Shown: in pieces, positions 18,027 to 30,800 of the stretch
Layout of the letters: each line of letters begins with the position of its first letter
Numbering within the stretch: position 1 is the first letter of the stretch
Assembly: GCA_945898055.1 (NCBI GenBank)
Contig: CAMDGV010000048.1
Coordinates: 1-33,406, forward strand
Direction of reading: 5' to 3'
From: Akkermansia muciniphila
GTDB lineage: Bacteria > Verrucomicrobiota > Verrucomicrobiia > Limisphaerales > UBA9464
DNA length: 33,406 bases
Notes under the pieces: generated by a model
The model's database searches: none
The model's input: only the letters and a program-made list of their open reading frames with translations
What the model was told of the DNA's origin: nothing
Position numbers and translations under genes: made by a program

Positions 18027-20321
18027 ATGACTCGCCTCTGCTCCGGCCCCTTACTCGCCCTCCTCTGCTTCGCCTCAGTTGTCTCCATCGCTGATGTGTT
18101 ACCTGGCACCACTCCACTCACTTGGCAAGGCGACCCCGCCGCTCGCATCGTTGGATCGATCGACGCGGCCCTCGACCGAGTGCTCTCCACGGTGGTTCTC
18201 GACCGAACCGCCCGATGGCCTCGCGATGGATCGACCCCAGACGCCTTCAGCAAAGCGCGCGATCCACAGCGCCGGCGATTAAAGGAAATCCTCGGGTTAG
18301 TCGACGTCCGTGACCCCGTTGAACTGAGACACTCTGCCGTCATCGGAGGCAGCGCCAACGGAGCTGAATTAGCTCGTGGCGCTAAGCACCGAGTCTTTGC
18401 CGTTCGTTGGACTGTTTTTCGAAGTGTCGAAGGAGAAGGTCTCCTGCTAGATCCTGAAGGGAGTCCGAAGGCGGATGTTGTCCTCATCCCCGATTGCGAG
18501 GGATCGCCCGAGGGCCTGGCTGGCCTACAAACTGGGGGTGAATCTGCCCAAGCTTTCGGGGCACGCTTGGCGAATGCAGGCTGTCGGGTGATCATTCCAG
18601 TCTTATTAAATCGGGGTACAATCAACGGTGGTAATCCGGGCTATCGCGCTATGAATCATAGCCAGCGGGAGACGCTCTGGCGCGCCTCCTATGAAATGGG
18701 CCGCACTCCTGGAGGTTACGATATTCAGAAAGCACTCGCGGCCGCCGATTGGCTGATGACCCATCGGAACCCCGACCACGTCAACCGTCCTCTCGGCATC
18801 GCCGGTGCAGGGGAAGGCGGTCGGGTCGCTTTGCATGCGGCGGCTCTCGACGATCGCTTTTCTGTGGCCTTGGTGTCCGGTTACTTTCAACCGCGCGAAG
18901 CCCAGTGGCTTGAACCGCTCGATCGCAATGTCTGGTCGTATGTGCGGGATTTCGGCGATGCTGAGATCGCGTCGCTTCTCCTGCCACGGACCTTGCTAAT
19001 AGAAGATGGCGCGCATCCATCCGGGGTTTGGACTGATGCCCATTCGGGTGCCCCTGGAAAGCTGAGTCGGCCAACAACGACCTCGGTGACCGCGGAACTA
19101 GACCGAGCGCGGGCGATGATTCCCTCCGTTTGGAAGGACCGAATCCGAGCACTCGAAGCATCCCCTACCCTTATGTTGGGTGATGGCGCCTTTCGCGGAT
19201 TAGCTGTTGCCTTACAACTTTCACCCGAACAAGCTACCAGCCAACCCTCCATTTTGACCGGCCCACTGCCTGATGGTGCGGCTCGGCAATTACGACAATA
19301 CCGTCAACTTTTGGATGATACTCAGGCTCTCATGGTCCGAAGTCCCGATGCTCGACAGACGTTTTGGAAGGACGCAAAAAAATCTAACCTTGCCGCCTTT
19401 ACTAATTCAACAGGGGCACTGCGTGATTATTTTAAAAAAGAAACGGTCGGGGTAATTCCACCGGCCTCAGTGCCGGCTGCGCCTCAGACCCGTTTACTCT
19501 TCGAGACCAATGGTATTCGGGGATACGAGGTGGCTTTGAGCGTTCACGAGGGGCTTCCAGCCTACGGTATTTTGGTCATACCAGCTGGCCTGAAGAAAGG
19601 CGAACGCCGACCGGTGGTGGTCTGTCAGCACGGATTAGAGGGCCGGCCGACCGACCTCGCGGATCCTAAGATCGATCATGGGGCTTATCACACCTATGCC
19701 TACCGATTAGCCGAGCAAGGCTATGTGACCTTCGCGCCTCAAAATGCTTATATCGGCAATACCCGTTTCCGACAGGTCCTTCGCAAGGCCCAACCTTTGG
19801 GACTTACCCTTTGGTCCTTCATCATTCGTCAACATGAGGTCATCACCGACTGGCTTGCCGACCAACCGTATGTGGATCCGCAACGGATTGCCTTTTATGG
19901 ACTCAGTTATGGTGGAAAATCGGCTATGCGCATCCCTGTATGGGTGGATCGTTACTGTCTGAGTATTTGTTCAGCAGACTACAACGAGTGGATCTGGAAG
20001 TGCACCTCCACGACCTCTCCCTACAGCTACTTATTTAATAACGAGTACGATATGCCTGAATGGAATCTCGGTAACACCTTCAACTACGCTGAGTTGTCTT
20101 GGTTGATTTGCCCACGCCCTTTCATGGTGGAACGAGGTCACGATGATGGTGTCGCCCCCGATGAATGGGTGGCGTACGAATATGCAAAAACCCGCCGACT
20201 GTTTGTGAAACTAGGTATTGCCGATCGAACCGAGATTGAGTTTTTTAACGGCCCCCACACCATTAACGGGGTGGGCACTTTCGCCTTCCTGCGCCGCCAT
20301 CTTTCAATGCCGCCGAAGTAA
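18027..20321 (+). CDS. Secreted protein with two alpha/beta-hydrolase domains (acetylxylan esterase / dienelactone hydrolase-like)
   Basis: A signal peptide (MTRLCSGPLLALLCFASVVS, cleavage near residue 22) is followed by two alpha/beta-hydrolase domains. The C-terminal domain (about residues 490-764) has the oxyanion segment VVVCQHGLEG, the nucleophile S627 in GLSYGG, acidic D706/D707 (RGHDDG) and H744 (GPHTING), a complete triad. The N-terminal domain (about 45-420) keeps the fold and the R-x-PRD opening motif of PVC acetylxylan-esterase-like proteins. Its nucleophile elbow, however, reads GAGEGG, so the serine is replaced by G262. It is probably an exported esterase acting on carbohydrate esters, with the substrate unknown. 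It follows a pseudopilin by 56 bases and is convergent with the DUF1501 gene. Confidence 0.85.
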   Translation: MTRLCSGPLLALLCFASVVSIADVLPGTTPLTWQGDPAARIVGSIDAALDRVLSTVVLDRTARWPRDGSTPDAFSKARDPQRRRLKEILGLVDVRDPVELRHSAVIGGSANGAELARGAKHRVFAVRWTVFRSVEGEGLLLDPEGSPKADVVLIPDCEGSPEGLAGLQTGGESAQAFGARLANAGCRVIIPVLLNRGTINGGNPGYRAMNHSQRETLWRASYEMGRTPGGYDIQKALAAADWLMTHRNPDHVNRPLGIAGAGEGGRVALHAAALDDRFSVALVSGYFQPREAQWLEPLDRNVWSYVRDFGDAEIASLLLPRTLLIEDGAHPSGVWTDAHSGAPGKLSRPTTTSVTAELDRARAMIPSVWKDRIRALEASPTLMLGDGAFRGLAVALQLSPEQATSQPSILTGPLPDGAARQLRQYRQLLDDTQALMVRSPDARQTFWKDAKKSNLAAFTNSTGALRDYFKKETVGVIPPASVPAAPQTRLLFETNGIRGYEVALSVHEGLPAYGILVIPAGLKKGERRPVVVCQHGLEGRPTDLADPKIDHGAYHTYAYRLAEQGYVTFAPQNAYIGNTRFRQVLRKAQPLGLTLWSFIIRQHEVITDWLADQPYVDPQRIAFYGLSYGGKSAMRIPVWVDRYCLSICSADYNEWIWKCTSTTSPYSYLFNNEYDMPEWNLGNTFNYAELSWLICPRPFMVERGHDDGVAPDEWVAYEYAKTRRLFVKLGIADRTEIEFFNGPHTINGVGTFAFLRRHLSMPPK

Positions 20322-20387
20322 GCCGAAGCATCAAAAAAACCGCCACGACGACTCGATTCTGCAGTCCGTTTATTTACTGATCGCAGT

Positions 20388-21842
20388 TCAAGCCAGCAGG
20401 GGCGGCAACAGTTTTCCATACACGTCAGTCAGCCGGAAATCCCGGCCCTGAAAACGGTAGGTCAACCGCTTATGGTCTAATCCAAGTAGGTGCAACAGGG
20501 TTGCATGGATATCGTGCACATGGGCTTTATCCACTACCGAGTTGAACCCTAGTTCATCAGTCTCGCCAACCACCTGCCCCTCGCGAATACCCGCACCGGC
20601 AAACCACATTGTGAAAGCATCAATATGATGGTTACGCCCAGTCTTGTTTCGGGTCTCGCCCATCGGGGTCCGCCCAAACTCTCCTCCCCAGACCACGACC
20701 ACCTCGTCCATAAGTCCTCTGGACCGCAGATCTTTGACCAAAGCAGCACAGCCTTGGTCCGTTTCTCGGCAAACGCGGGCTAAATCGTCTTCAAGGGTCT
20801 CACCGGGGCCCCCATGAGAATCCCAATTCGTATGGTACAACTGGACGAAGCGGACTCCACGTTCAACGAGGCGTCGTGCCAAAAGACAATTGCGACCAAA
20901 GCTGGGGGTCGCCCGATCACATCCATACAAAGCAAGGGTCGCATTGGATTCCCCCTCCAAATTCATTAGCTCAGGCGCACTGGTTTGCATCCGATAAGCC
21001 ATTTCATAACTAGCGATGCGGGTAGCAATCTCCGGATCACCGGTCGCAGCAGATCTGCGAAGATTAAGATCTCGCGTCGCATCGAGCACTCGGCGTTGGG
21101 CTCGGGCATCAATGCCGGCGGGGAGTCCAAGATTAAGAATAGGATCGCCGCTGCCGCGCAATGGAACTCCTTGGTAGGTGGTAGGGAGAAATCCACTCGA
21201 CCAATTCACCGCGCCACCTCTCGGTCCTCGAGGCCCACTTTGTAACACCACAAATCCGGGTAAATTTTGCGATTCACTCCCAATTCCGTAGGTGGTCCAG
21301 GCCCCCATGGAGGGACGCCCAAACTGACCACTCCCCGTGTTCATGAATAGCTTGGCGGGTGCGTGATTAAAGAGGTTTGTCGCACAGGACTTAACCAGCG
21401 TGATGTCATCGACAATGCCGGCCGTGTAAGGCAATAGGTCACTGACCCAAGCGCCCGAACGACCGTGCTGTCGAAAGGTCCTGCGTGTTCCTAAGAGGGT
21501 CGACTTATTCTTAAACGAAGAGTCCATAAAGGCGAACCGCTTGCCTTCAAGAAATGAATCAGGGATCGCTTGCCCACTCAAGGCGTTCAACCGTGGCTTG
21601 TGGTCAAATAAATCCAACTGGCTCGGGCCTCCTGCCATGAAAAGATAGATAATGCTGCGGGCCTTCGCTGGATGATGAGTCCGGCGCGCTTCGAGTGGGT
21701 CCGGCGCAATTCCGGCTCCCATGAGTGATCCCAACGCCACGGCCCCAAGCCCCATCGCGCACCGTTCGAAGAAGTAGCGTCGGGTCTGGATTTGAACTGG
21801 AGTTAGCGACGTCATAAACTCATTCTCGGGTGATTGTTTCAT
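20388..21842 (-). CDS. DUF1501 family protein (Tat-exported)
   Basis: The 484-residue protein has a twin-arginine-like signal, TRRYFFERCAMGLGAVALGSLM. Then come the DUF1501 landmarks: MAGGPSQLDLFDHKP, SCATNLFNHAPAK, QLYHTNWDSHGG, VVVWGGEFGRTPM and NHHIDAFTMWFAGAGIREG. The fold belongs to the alkaline-phosphatase/sulfatase superfamily, with the H and D residues above probably binding metal. The family's reaction is unproven. It is encoded with the DUF1549/DUF1553 cytochrome protein in most PVC genomes. The ATG at 21842 overlaps that gene by 23 bases. An ATG at 21815, five bases after the upstream stop, is a good alternative that keeps the Tat signal. Confidence 0.93.
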   Translation of the reverse strand: MKQSPENEFMTSLTPVQIQTRRYFFERCAMGLGAVALGSLMGAGIAPDPLEARRTHHPAKARSIIYLFMAGGPSQLDLFDHKPRLNALSGQAIPDSFLEGKRFAFMDSSFKNKSTLLGTRRTFRQHGRSGAWVSDLLPYTAGIVDDITLVKSCATNLFNHAPAKLFMNTGSGQFGRPSMGAWTTYGIGSESQNLPGFVVLQSGPRGPRGGAVNWSSGFLPTTYQGVPLRGSGDPILNLGLPAGIDARAQRRVLDATRDLNLRRSAATGDPEIATRIASYEMAYRMQTSAPELMNLEGESNATLALYGCDRATPSFGRNCLLARRLVERGVRFVQLYHTNWDSHGGPGETLEDDLARVCRETDQGCAALVKDLRSRGLMDEVVVVWGGEFGRTPMGETRNKTGRNHHIDAFTMWFAGAGIREGQVVGETDELGFNSVVDKAHVHDIHATLLHLLGLDHKRLTYRFQGRDFRLTDVYGKLLPPLLA

Positions 21843-24800
21843 CTAGATTTAACAGCACTCGACCTAGCGCTTGCCATGCCATCTCCACGCTCGAGCCCGC
21901 GAGCTTTTCCTCTCTGAACATTTGCTCAAGACGCCTGATCTCCTCGGGGTCGGCCACTCTTCCTGTGCAGCTCAGAAAACCTTCCGCGAGCCGAACCTCC
22001 ACCGACCCTGACTCAGTCTCCATCCTCTTACCTAAGGCAATTGCTAACTCATAAAACTGAGTGTCATTCAGCAAGGTCAGAGCCTGTAATGGGGTGTTAC
22101 TTCGCAATCGTCGAGTGCAGGAGGTGAACGAATCCGGAGCATCAAAAACAGCCAAGGCCGGATGTAAGGTGGACCTCAATAACGAGGTATAAAGGGCCCG
22201 TCGATAACGATTGCCTCCTTCACTCGCTGTCCAAACTCGATGGCTTTGAGTGAATGCCCCGAGTCCTTCAGGTTGGGGCGGTTGCACCGGGGGACCTCCC
22301 ATCGTTCGATCGAGAAGTCTACCGGCAGTCAACGCCACATCACGGATCACTTCGGCATCCAACCGCAACCGGACCTGGTGCGATAAAAGAAGATTTCGAG
22401 GATCGGACACCGCTAGATCCGGCCGTGATTGAGAGGAGCGTTGGTAGGTTTCCGAACGAGTGATTAGTCGGTGAATATGCTTTAAATTCCAACCCGAATC
22501 CCGGAACTCAACGGCCAACCAGTCTAGCAATTCGGGATGGCTCGCAGAACTCCCTTGCGTGCCAAAATCATTCTCTGTCTCAACTAATCCTCGTCCGAAA
22601 TACTGTTGCCACACTCGGTTGACCATGACCCTCGCGGTGAGGGGATTTTCCGGCGCCACCAACCAACGCGCCAGATCTAATCGATTGGCGCGCCTGTTCG
22701 ACGGTGCACTTTTTAAGGGCGGTAAAGCCGCTGGCGTTAAGGGCGGAACGAGCTCCGCGGGTCGAGTGAAATCACCTTTAATAAAAAGACGCGTTTCACG
22801 AGGCTGAGACCGTTCGGCCAAGGCCAATGAGGTCGCCCGGCGGTAGCGGTCCGACTGCAACTCTTTCACCCGGTTCTGCAGTTGTTCATAAGCAGCGTCT
22901 CGGATTCCAGCGGCTCGCACCAATAGATAGAATTCCTGTTGCCCCCGCTTCACGGTCGGCCGAGACAAGGCTGCTCGCACCGATTTATCAAGTTTCGCTC
23001 GATCCACTTCGGTCAGTGCCAATTCCCAACGTTCCACTGCGGGATTGAGTTGAGCCTTGCGCCGACCTAGTTCGATCTGGCTCTCAGCCAAGAGGCTCTG
23101 TCTTTCCGCGGCAGTGGGATCTAAACTAGGCAATTCTAGGACCAGTTCCTCCTGATCGTTAAAAAATGCGAACATCCCATAATACTCCCGCTGCGAAATA
23201 GGATCAAACTTGTGATCATGACATTGGGCGCATCCAACCGATAAACCGAGGAAAACGGTCCCCGTGGTTGCCACCCGATCGAAGACCGATTCAATTCGAA
23301 ACTGCTCGAGATCTATTCCCCCTTCTTCGTTAATCTGTGTATTACGATGAAAACCTGTTGCCAATTTTTGGGATACGGTTGGATTAGCGATAAGGTCGCC
23401 GGCCAATTGTTCGATGATGAATTGATCAAAAGGCAAACCTCCATTTAAGGCCTCCACTACCCAGTCGCGCCAAGGCCACATCGACCGAGGTGCATCCACG
23501 CTATATCCATTTGAGTCTGCATAACGCGCCACATCCAGCCACCAACGTCCCCACCGTTCTCCATAAGATTTGGAAGCCAGTAATCGCTCAGTAATCCGCG
23601 CATAGTCTTCGACTGAAGCATTCGCGTTAAATAATCGAATCTCTTCCGGACTCGGCGGGAGGCCGGTGAGGTCCAAGGTGATCCGTCGAAGTCGAGTTGC
23701 GGCAGGTGCCAGCGGCGACGCCTGAATCCCTGCCGTCGCCATCCTTGACTGAATGAAGGCGTCGATCGGACTCCTCGCCCCTGAAAAACGGGGCACACTC
23801 GGACGCACCGAAGGCTCAAATGCCCAATGCCGATAAACACCTGGTGATTCAACCTTGGGAACAAGTGCCCCATCCACGATCCACTGGCTCAACTGGCCAA
23901 TGCCCTCGGGATCGAGCGGAGGACGCCGATAGGGCATCCGATCGATTGAGGCATGTTCACCATTGACCACTTGAAGCAGCAAACTCTCTGTTGGTTTACC
24001 GGGTGAAAGTGCAGGGCCAGAGTCACCGCCTCGCAGGGCCGCCGCCCCCGTATCCAGACGTAAACTACCCTTCGGCTTGTCCGCTCCATGACACGATACA
24101 CAGTGCCGGGTCAGGAGCGGTTTGATCGTTTGAAAATAATCCACCCCTGCCCTCGACGGGTGGATAGTCAGGATGGAAATCAAGACGAAACGGAACACCT
24201 CACGCATTTCAGAGATTAAATTAGATTGAACATCTCCAACTTGCGAGCATGACATCGATCCATTTCACCTTGTAAGCGCCGAATTAGACGGGCCAACCGG
24301 CCCATCGCAAACTGATCGCCGCCCACATCTGATTCCACGCGGCTTGACCCGAGCCGCTGCAGGATAATACTTCCCCTCCCATGGCATTGCCCGGTTGTTC
24401 CATCTCTATCGGTATCGACGAGACGACGGCTTATGTCCGACTTGCCGGACGAGCGGCTGCGGAATCTGCCCCCTCTTTTGCAAATGCGCTCTTCCAGTTA
24501 CAGAGCGAAGGTGTCCGCCAGATCGTCCTCGAACTTTCAGAGATCCTCCTCATGGACAGCGCCTTTTCTGGCACCATTGCTCACCTTATTCAACACTCCG
24601 AACTTTGCTTTGTCTTACACCAAGCGCCCTCACGGATTCTGGATACCTTTGCTGACCACGGTCTCCTGGAATTGGTTGATCACCTTGAAGCCGACGGCCA
24701 TTATTATTCTTATTCACCGCCCCAGACAAGCGAACCCTGCGTCTTAGAAGCTGGGACCCGAAAGGAAATCCTCCGCTGCGCTCTGGACGCACACCGCACT

Positions 24801-27800
24801 TTGATGGCCCTCAAACCAGAGAATATGGCTAAGTTTCAAGCCGTTGAACAGTATCTAGCTCAGGCGCAGGCTGCTGGGACCTAGGATTGTCACAGAACAG
24901 AACTCACGATACTCTTTGCCTATGATCCAGTTCGGCTCTTTGGCGCTGGCGTCTAACCTTTTTCTGTCGCCACTGGCTGGATATACCAATCTGCCCTTTC
25001 GTTTGGTGGCCCGAGAAATCGGAGGGCTCCACCTCGCTACCACCGACCTCGTCAATGCCCGTTCATTGATCGAACGGAATCCTAAAGCATTTAAACTCAT
25101 TGAAACCAACGAGCAAGACCGTCCTCTAGCCGTTCAACTGTTTGGTTCTGTACCTGAAGAAATGCGCGATGCCGCAGTAATGCTTCAAGAACTCGGCGTC
25201 AGTGCCATCGACATCAATATGGGATGTCCGGTTCGGAAGATCTGTCGAGTCGGTGGAGGATCGGCAATGATGACCGATCATAGCGCCACCCAGCATCTAG
25301 TCCGGACCATGATTAAGGCTCTTCGGATTCCGGTAACCGCCAAGATGCGTCTGGGCTGGGACGATGACAACCTCACCGCGCCGGACTTGGTTCGATCGCT
25401 TGAAGACGCTGGGATTGCTGGAATTTTTATTCATGGTCGAACTCGTGAGCAGGGTTTTAGCGGCACCGTAAACCTATCGGGTATTCGGTCTGTGGTTGCC
25501 GCCGCTCGATCGATTCCGGTCATCGGTAATGGCGACGTCACCACACCGGAAGCAGCAAAAATGATGTTTAATGAAACCGGTTGTCACGGCGTGAGCATCG
25601 GACGCGGCGCCTTTTACGATCCGTGGATTTTTGTCCGGACCCAAGCTTATTTAGCCACCGGCATTCTCCCGCCAGAACCTTCAATAGCCGACCGAGTACG
25701 GGTGATGTCACGCCATTTAGATCTCATGATCGATGTCTTTGGCGAAAGGCACGGGTGCGTGATGTTCCGCAAGATTGGCCCTTGGTATGCCAAACGCTTT
25801 GGCCCTTCGAGCGACTTCAGTAAGAAAATAGTCCGCCTGGAGTCCCACGCGGACTATGAGGAGATTGTGGAATCGTATCTGCGTTGGCGGACCCAGTTTT
25901 GCGATGACTCAGGAAACTTACTGCCGCGCTACGCTCTGACTCCAATGATGGCTAGTTTCATGAGAGCTCCTGATGAACCGGCCAGTGTCCGTCGCGAATC
26001 TATCCCAGTCCCTCAAGGACCCGTTGAAGTCTGGTAGATCTGGAGGCTAAATCCTGACTCTAATTTTTAGGCGACCAGCAGTTCAGGCTGATTTCCGAAG
26101 GTTTGGCAACACCGGTAAGCAAATTCAATCCGCCGTTGTTTTACCGAGGTGCCGTTGTAGAAAATCTCGAATGAAGGCGATCTCTGGCTCACCAGCGACG
26201 GTGTGTGCTTTTTTGAATTCCTTCCAAATAATGCTTAATCCAGCGTCCTTCAATTGCTCGACTTGCTTTCGGACAGGTTCGATCGGAATCAAGGGATCTT
26301 GGGTGCCATGGGTAAACAGAGAGGGAACAGAAAGTGCCTCGGGCCCCAGTTCAGCCAGGAGAGTCTCCGGTTCATGAATGTAACCACTGATTCCCACGAG
26401 AGCTCCCAGTGCTGGCGAGTGACGCCATCCGGCGTCGAAGGTCATCAGGCAGCCTTGAGAGAATCCCATCAAGCCAATCCTCTTACTGGATCGCCCTGCA
26501 GCGATCTGTGCATCCAAGAGTTGCCTGAGAAGAATTCGGCTCCGTCGAACACCCGTGCCCGAATCGCCATGCAGATCATACCACGAAAACCCTCCATAAT
26601 AGGAGTCAGGAGCATTCACCATCAAGAAATCAAGCCATGGAAGTCGAAGTGCGTCGGGTAGCCAGTCCCATCCCTTTGTCGAGTCACCCAGACCATGGAG
26701 TACAATCAGCAAAGCCTTACCGGGAGGGTGAGTCGCTGGGATAAATTGGGTATCAAGCATCTTTAGGAATCAAACGCTAGCGAGGTCAGGGTTGGCGATT
26801 CTGGAATGAAAAAAGACTCTGCTAACTAGACTTCCTCCACCGGTTTTAATCGGACTTGCAGGCCCTTGTCCGGCTGAGATTCGGCATTTCCGACTCGATG
26901 CCGAGAGCCACGCGTAATCTTGATAAACTCCGCCTGAGACCGAACAGGCGTTGTCTGCGAGACCGTCGTGGTCATCACATAAGTACCATCTGGTTTCAAC
27001 CAACGCGCTTTCACCGTATCCGCTAAGGTCAAAGCAAGAATCTCGTTGATCACCCGATCGCGGAGACGACCGTCGATAATTGGAAAGGCGACTTCAATCC
27101 GTTTGAAGAAGTTGCGAGGCATCCAATCAGCACTAGTGACCCAGACCTCAGGCTGATTGGAATTAGCAAAAAACCAGAGGCGGCTGTGCTCGAGAAAACG
27201 ATCCACAATGCTACAGACACGAATTCGCTCGCTGAGACCTAGGACCCCGGGTCTCAAACAACAAACACCGCGGATAATAAGGTCGATTTCAACTCCCGCC
27301 TTCGATGCCTCATACAGAGATAGAATGGTCTCCTCATCGACCAACGCATTCATTTTAGCAATGATCCGCCCCGGAAGACCGGCCCGAACATGAGCGATCT
27401 CCCGACGAATAAGGCTTTGAACCCGTCCATGCAGTTCGAACGGTGCGAGGACCAGTCGTTGAGTTGGCCGCGGTTGGCAAACTCCGGTGAGGAGATTGAA
27501 GAGAATTGAAGCATCCTCACCAAAATCCGGATGACACGTAAGCAATCCGATATCGGTATAAAAACGGGCGGTTGACGCGTTATAATTGCCGGTACCTAAG
27601 TGAACGTAACGGCGAATGCCGTCAGGATCATTGCGAACCACGAGGGAAACCTTGCAGTGGATTTTATAACCAACCAAACCGTAAACGACGTGCACCCCAG
27701 CCTCCGCGAGACGACGCGCCCAAGCGATATTATTGGCTTCGTCGAAACGGGCTTTTAATTCAACCACCGCTGTGACTTGTTTACCCTTCTTCACCGCATC

Positions 27801-30800
27801 CATGAGCGCACCCACGATGCGTCGATCACCCCCAGTGCGATAGAGCGTCTGTTTGATGGCTAGAACCCTAGAATCAGAAGCGGCTTGTTGGAGAAAACGA
27901 ACGACAGTGTCGAAGGATTCATAAGGATGATGCAGAAGAATGTCCCCTTCACGAATCGCTTCAAACAAGTCAGTCCAACCCCGGACCGCCGCAGCGATGG
28001 GCGCAACAAAGGGCGGGTCGAAGAGCTCCCGGGCCGACTGATCCTCGAGCATTGACATCAGGCGACCGGGGGCCATTAGTGCCCCTACGTTGTAAACATC
28101 GTTAAGATCCAGGCCCAAAGTGTGGATCAGTTCATTACGAAGAGATTCTGGGCAACTCTCAGATATTTCCATCCGAACAGCCTCCCCCTTACGACGGTTA
28201 TGCAGTTCGGCCTCGACTGCCTTGAGCAAGTTAGAGGCTTCTTCTTCAATGTAGAGTTCGCTGTTGCGAGTGATCCGAAAAGCCCACCAACCGTCGATCA
28301 CCGTGTCAGGGAAGAGTTGATCTAGATGGGTTCCGATCAGGTCAGAGAGAAAAACATGAACCTTTCGAGAATCTGGGCGTGGCAGAAGAAGTGTCGCAGG
28401 TAAAACTCGAGGAACCTGAACGATCGCTAATCGTTCCACCGTAGCGTCCCCCTGCCCTAGCCTGATCCGCGTAATCAGATTAAGAGATTTGTTCAGTAAT
28501 TGAGGAAACGGATGCGAAGGATCAATGGCCAGAGGGGTTAATACTGGGTGGACTTTTTCGCGATAATACTGGGCTAACCAGCGACGCTCGGACTCAGCGA
28601 GTTCGGTCGGCAGGACGAAACTAATTCCAGCAGCGGCAAGGCTCGGACGAAGTTGATCGGACCAACAACATTCAGCCTTTGCGGTCATGGCTCGAACTCG
28701 GCGAGTCACCGAACGAAGACACTGACTTGCGGACAACCCATCGATCCCTCGGGTCAGGTCATCCGTTTCAATCTGCTGTTTCAAAGCGCCCACCCGAACC
28801 TCAAAAAACTCATCGAGATTCGAGTAGGTAATGCAAAGAAATTTGATCCGCTCCAAAAGAGGGACAGCCATGTTCATCGCTTCATCCAACACCCTTTGGT
28901 TAAACTCGAGCCAAGAAAGTTCCCGATTCAAAAAAGGAACTAAAGTCGGTTGAACTGGAATTGTCTTTTTTCTAGCCATTCGAAGGGACCACTAAGCTAC
29001 ACCGGAAGGGACTCCAGAGGATAGGGAATGAATTACGGTTTTACCATCACCGTAAGGCTGTTGGTCACACTCAAGATTCTATCACTCAGTTTCACCAAAA
29101 CTTTATTCGTACTCGCCCCTTGGGCATCTGTTGGAGTCCAAGTCAATAAACCACCCGAGCTGACTTCCATTCCAATCGGCCCTTGAGCCAACCCATAAGT
29201 TAATGATTGCAAGGGAACGTCGGAATCCGCTCCAGATAAAGTCAACTGGAAGGTTACCAACTCATTGATGATTCGATCTAACACCACAACCAGTTTCGGG
29301 GCCACATTCACTTCAAAGCTTCTCACTAAGCTCATTTTGCTCGGTTCATCCTGCCTTACGAGGCTTCATTTTCGTTCAGCAATCCATGGTGTTTCCAACT
29401 TCCTGTCCACAGAACCTCGCGGTCCTGCAGTTGCCTTCGACTCGTGGTTGCCTTCCGAAGGCCCACCGCGGTTTTTCACCGCCTAGCTCATCCATTATGT
29501 CCAACGCGCAGTCGCTCCGCTCTGACCACCTCCGGCGTTGCTTTGAGCTCACCGAACTGGACTGAGGACGGGGCGGAAACCCCAATCGTTGCCCCGACCA
29601 GCCGGACCGCTACTGCCCCGAAAGGCTGAGCGAAGGAGCCCGGCGTCGCCGTCGAGCCAACCGCCCCCGCGGTACACGCGGAGCGATTCCGAACTCGGAC
29701 CTGTCGGGTCGATCACACTCCCGGTCGGATATCCCCCATACCAGTCACCACACCACTCCCACACATTCCCCATCATGTCGTATAACCCCCAGTCGTTGGC
29801 TCGCTTGCCTTTCACCACTTGCGTCCCAGACGCGAAAGTCCATTTCCACCACGCGATCGCGTCCAACTCTCCATACTGAGCTCCCGTTGTCCCAGCCCTC
29901 GCCGCATACTCCCACTCAGACTCCGTTGGCAATCGGTACGCTTGCAACGCCGTAATCCGTCCAGCCGCACGCTCTCTCGCCGTCAACTTCTGGCAGTACT
30001 GCACAGCGTCGTCCCACGTCACCGACTCCACCGGACGGTTCTCTCCTTTCTTAAACGAAGGATTACTCCCCATTACCAATTGATATTCCTCCTGCGTCGT
30101 CTCGTGGTCGCTCATCCAAAAACCCTGGGTCAGCGTTACAGTGTGTTGGCCCTCGTCAAAGTTGCGGCCGGCTTCGCTCAAAGGACTTCCCATCACGAAC
30201 GTCCCGGGCTGAATCAACACAAATCCCTTGGGTGGAGCTAGGGTTACTTCCACCGTGAAACGATTAGTCACACTGGCTACCCCGTCGAATACCCTCACTC
30301 CCACTCTGTTTGTACTCGGGCCCTGCGCCTCCGTCGGGGTCCAGGTTAACGTGTTGCCTGTCAGCACCATTCCAGTCGGGAACTCACCGGTCACCAGCGA
30401 ATAGGTTAAGGATTGTAACGGCAGATCAGTATCGCTGGCACTCAAGGTCACAGAAAGAGTCGCCAACTCGTTCACCGACTTCCGAGGAATCGCTGTGAAA
30501 ATCGGTGCCACGTTCACTTCAGCCACCGTCACCGTGAAGGTATTGGTCACACTGGCCACTCCATCACTCACCTTCAATCGCACCGTGCTTGTACTCGGGC
30601 CCTGCGCTTCCGTCGGGGTCCAAGTTAATACTCCGTTCGTACCCACCGTTCTCACTGTCATATTAGTCGGTCCACTTACCAATCCGTAGGTCAAGGTCTG
30701 AGCGGGTCGATCACTATCCGTAGCATTCAAGGTCACAGAGAGAAGCGCCAATTCATTCACTGCCTTCGGAGCAATCGCTGTGAAAATCGGTGCCACGTTC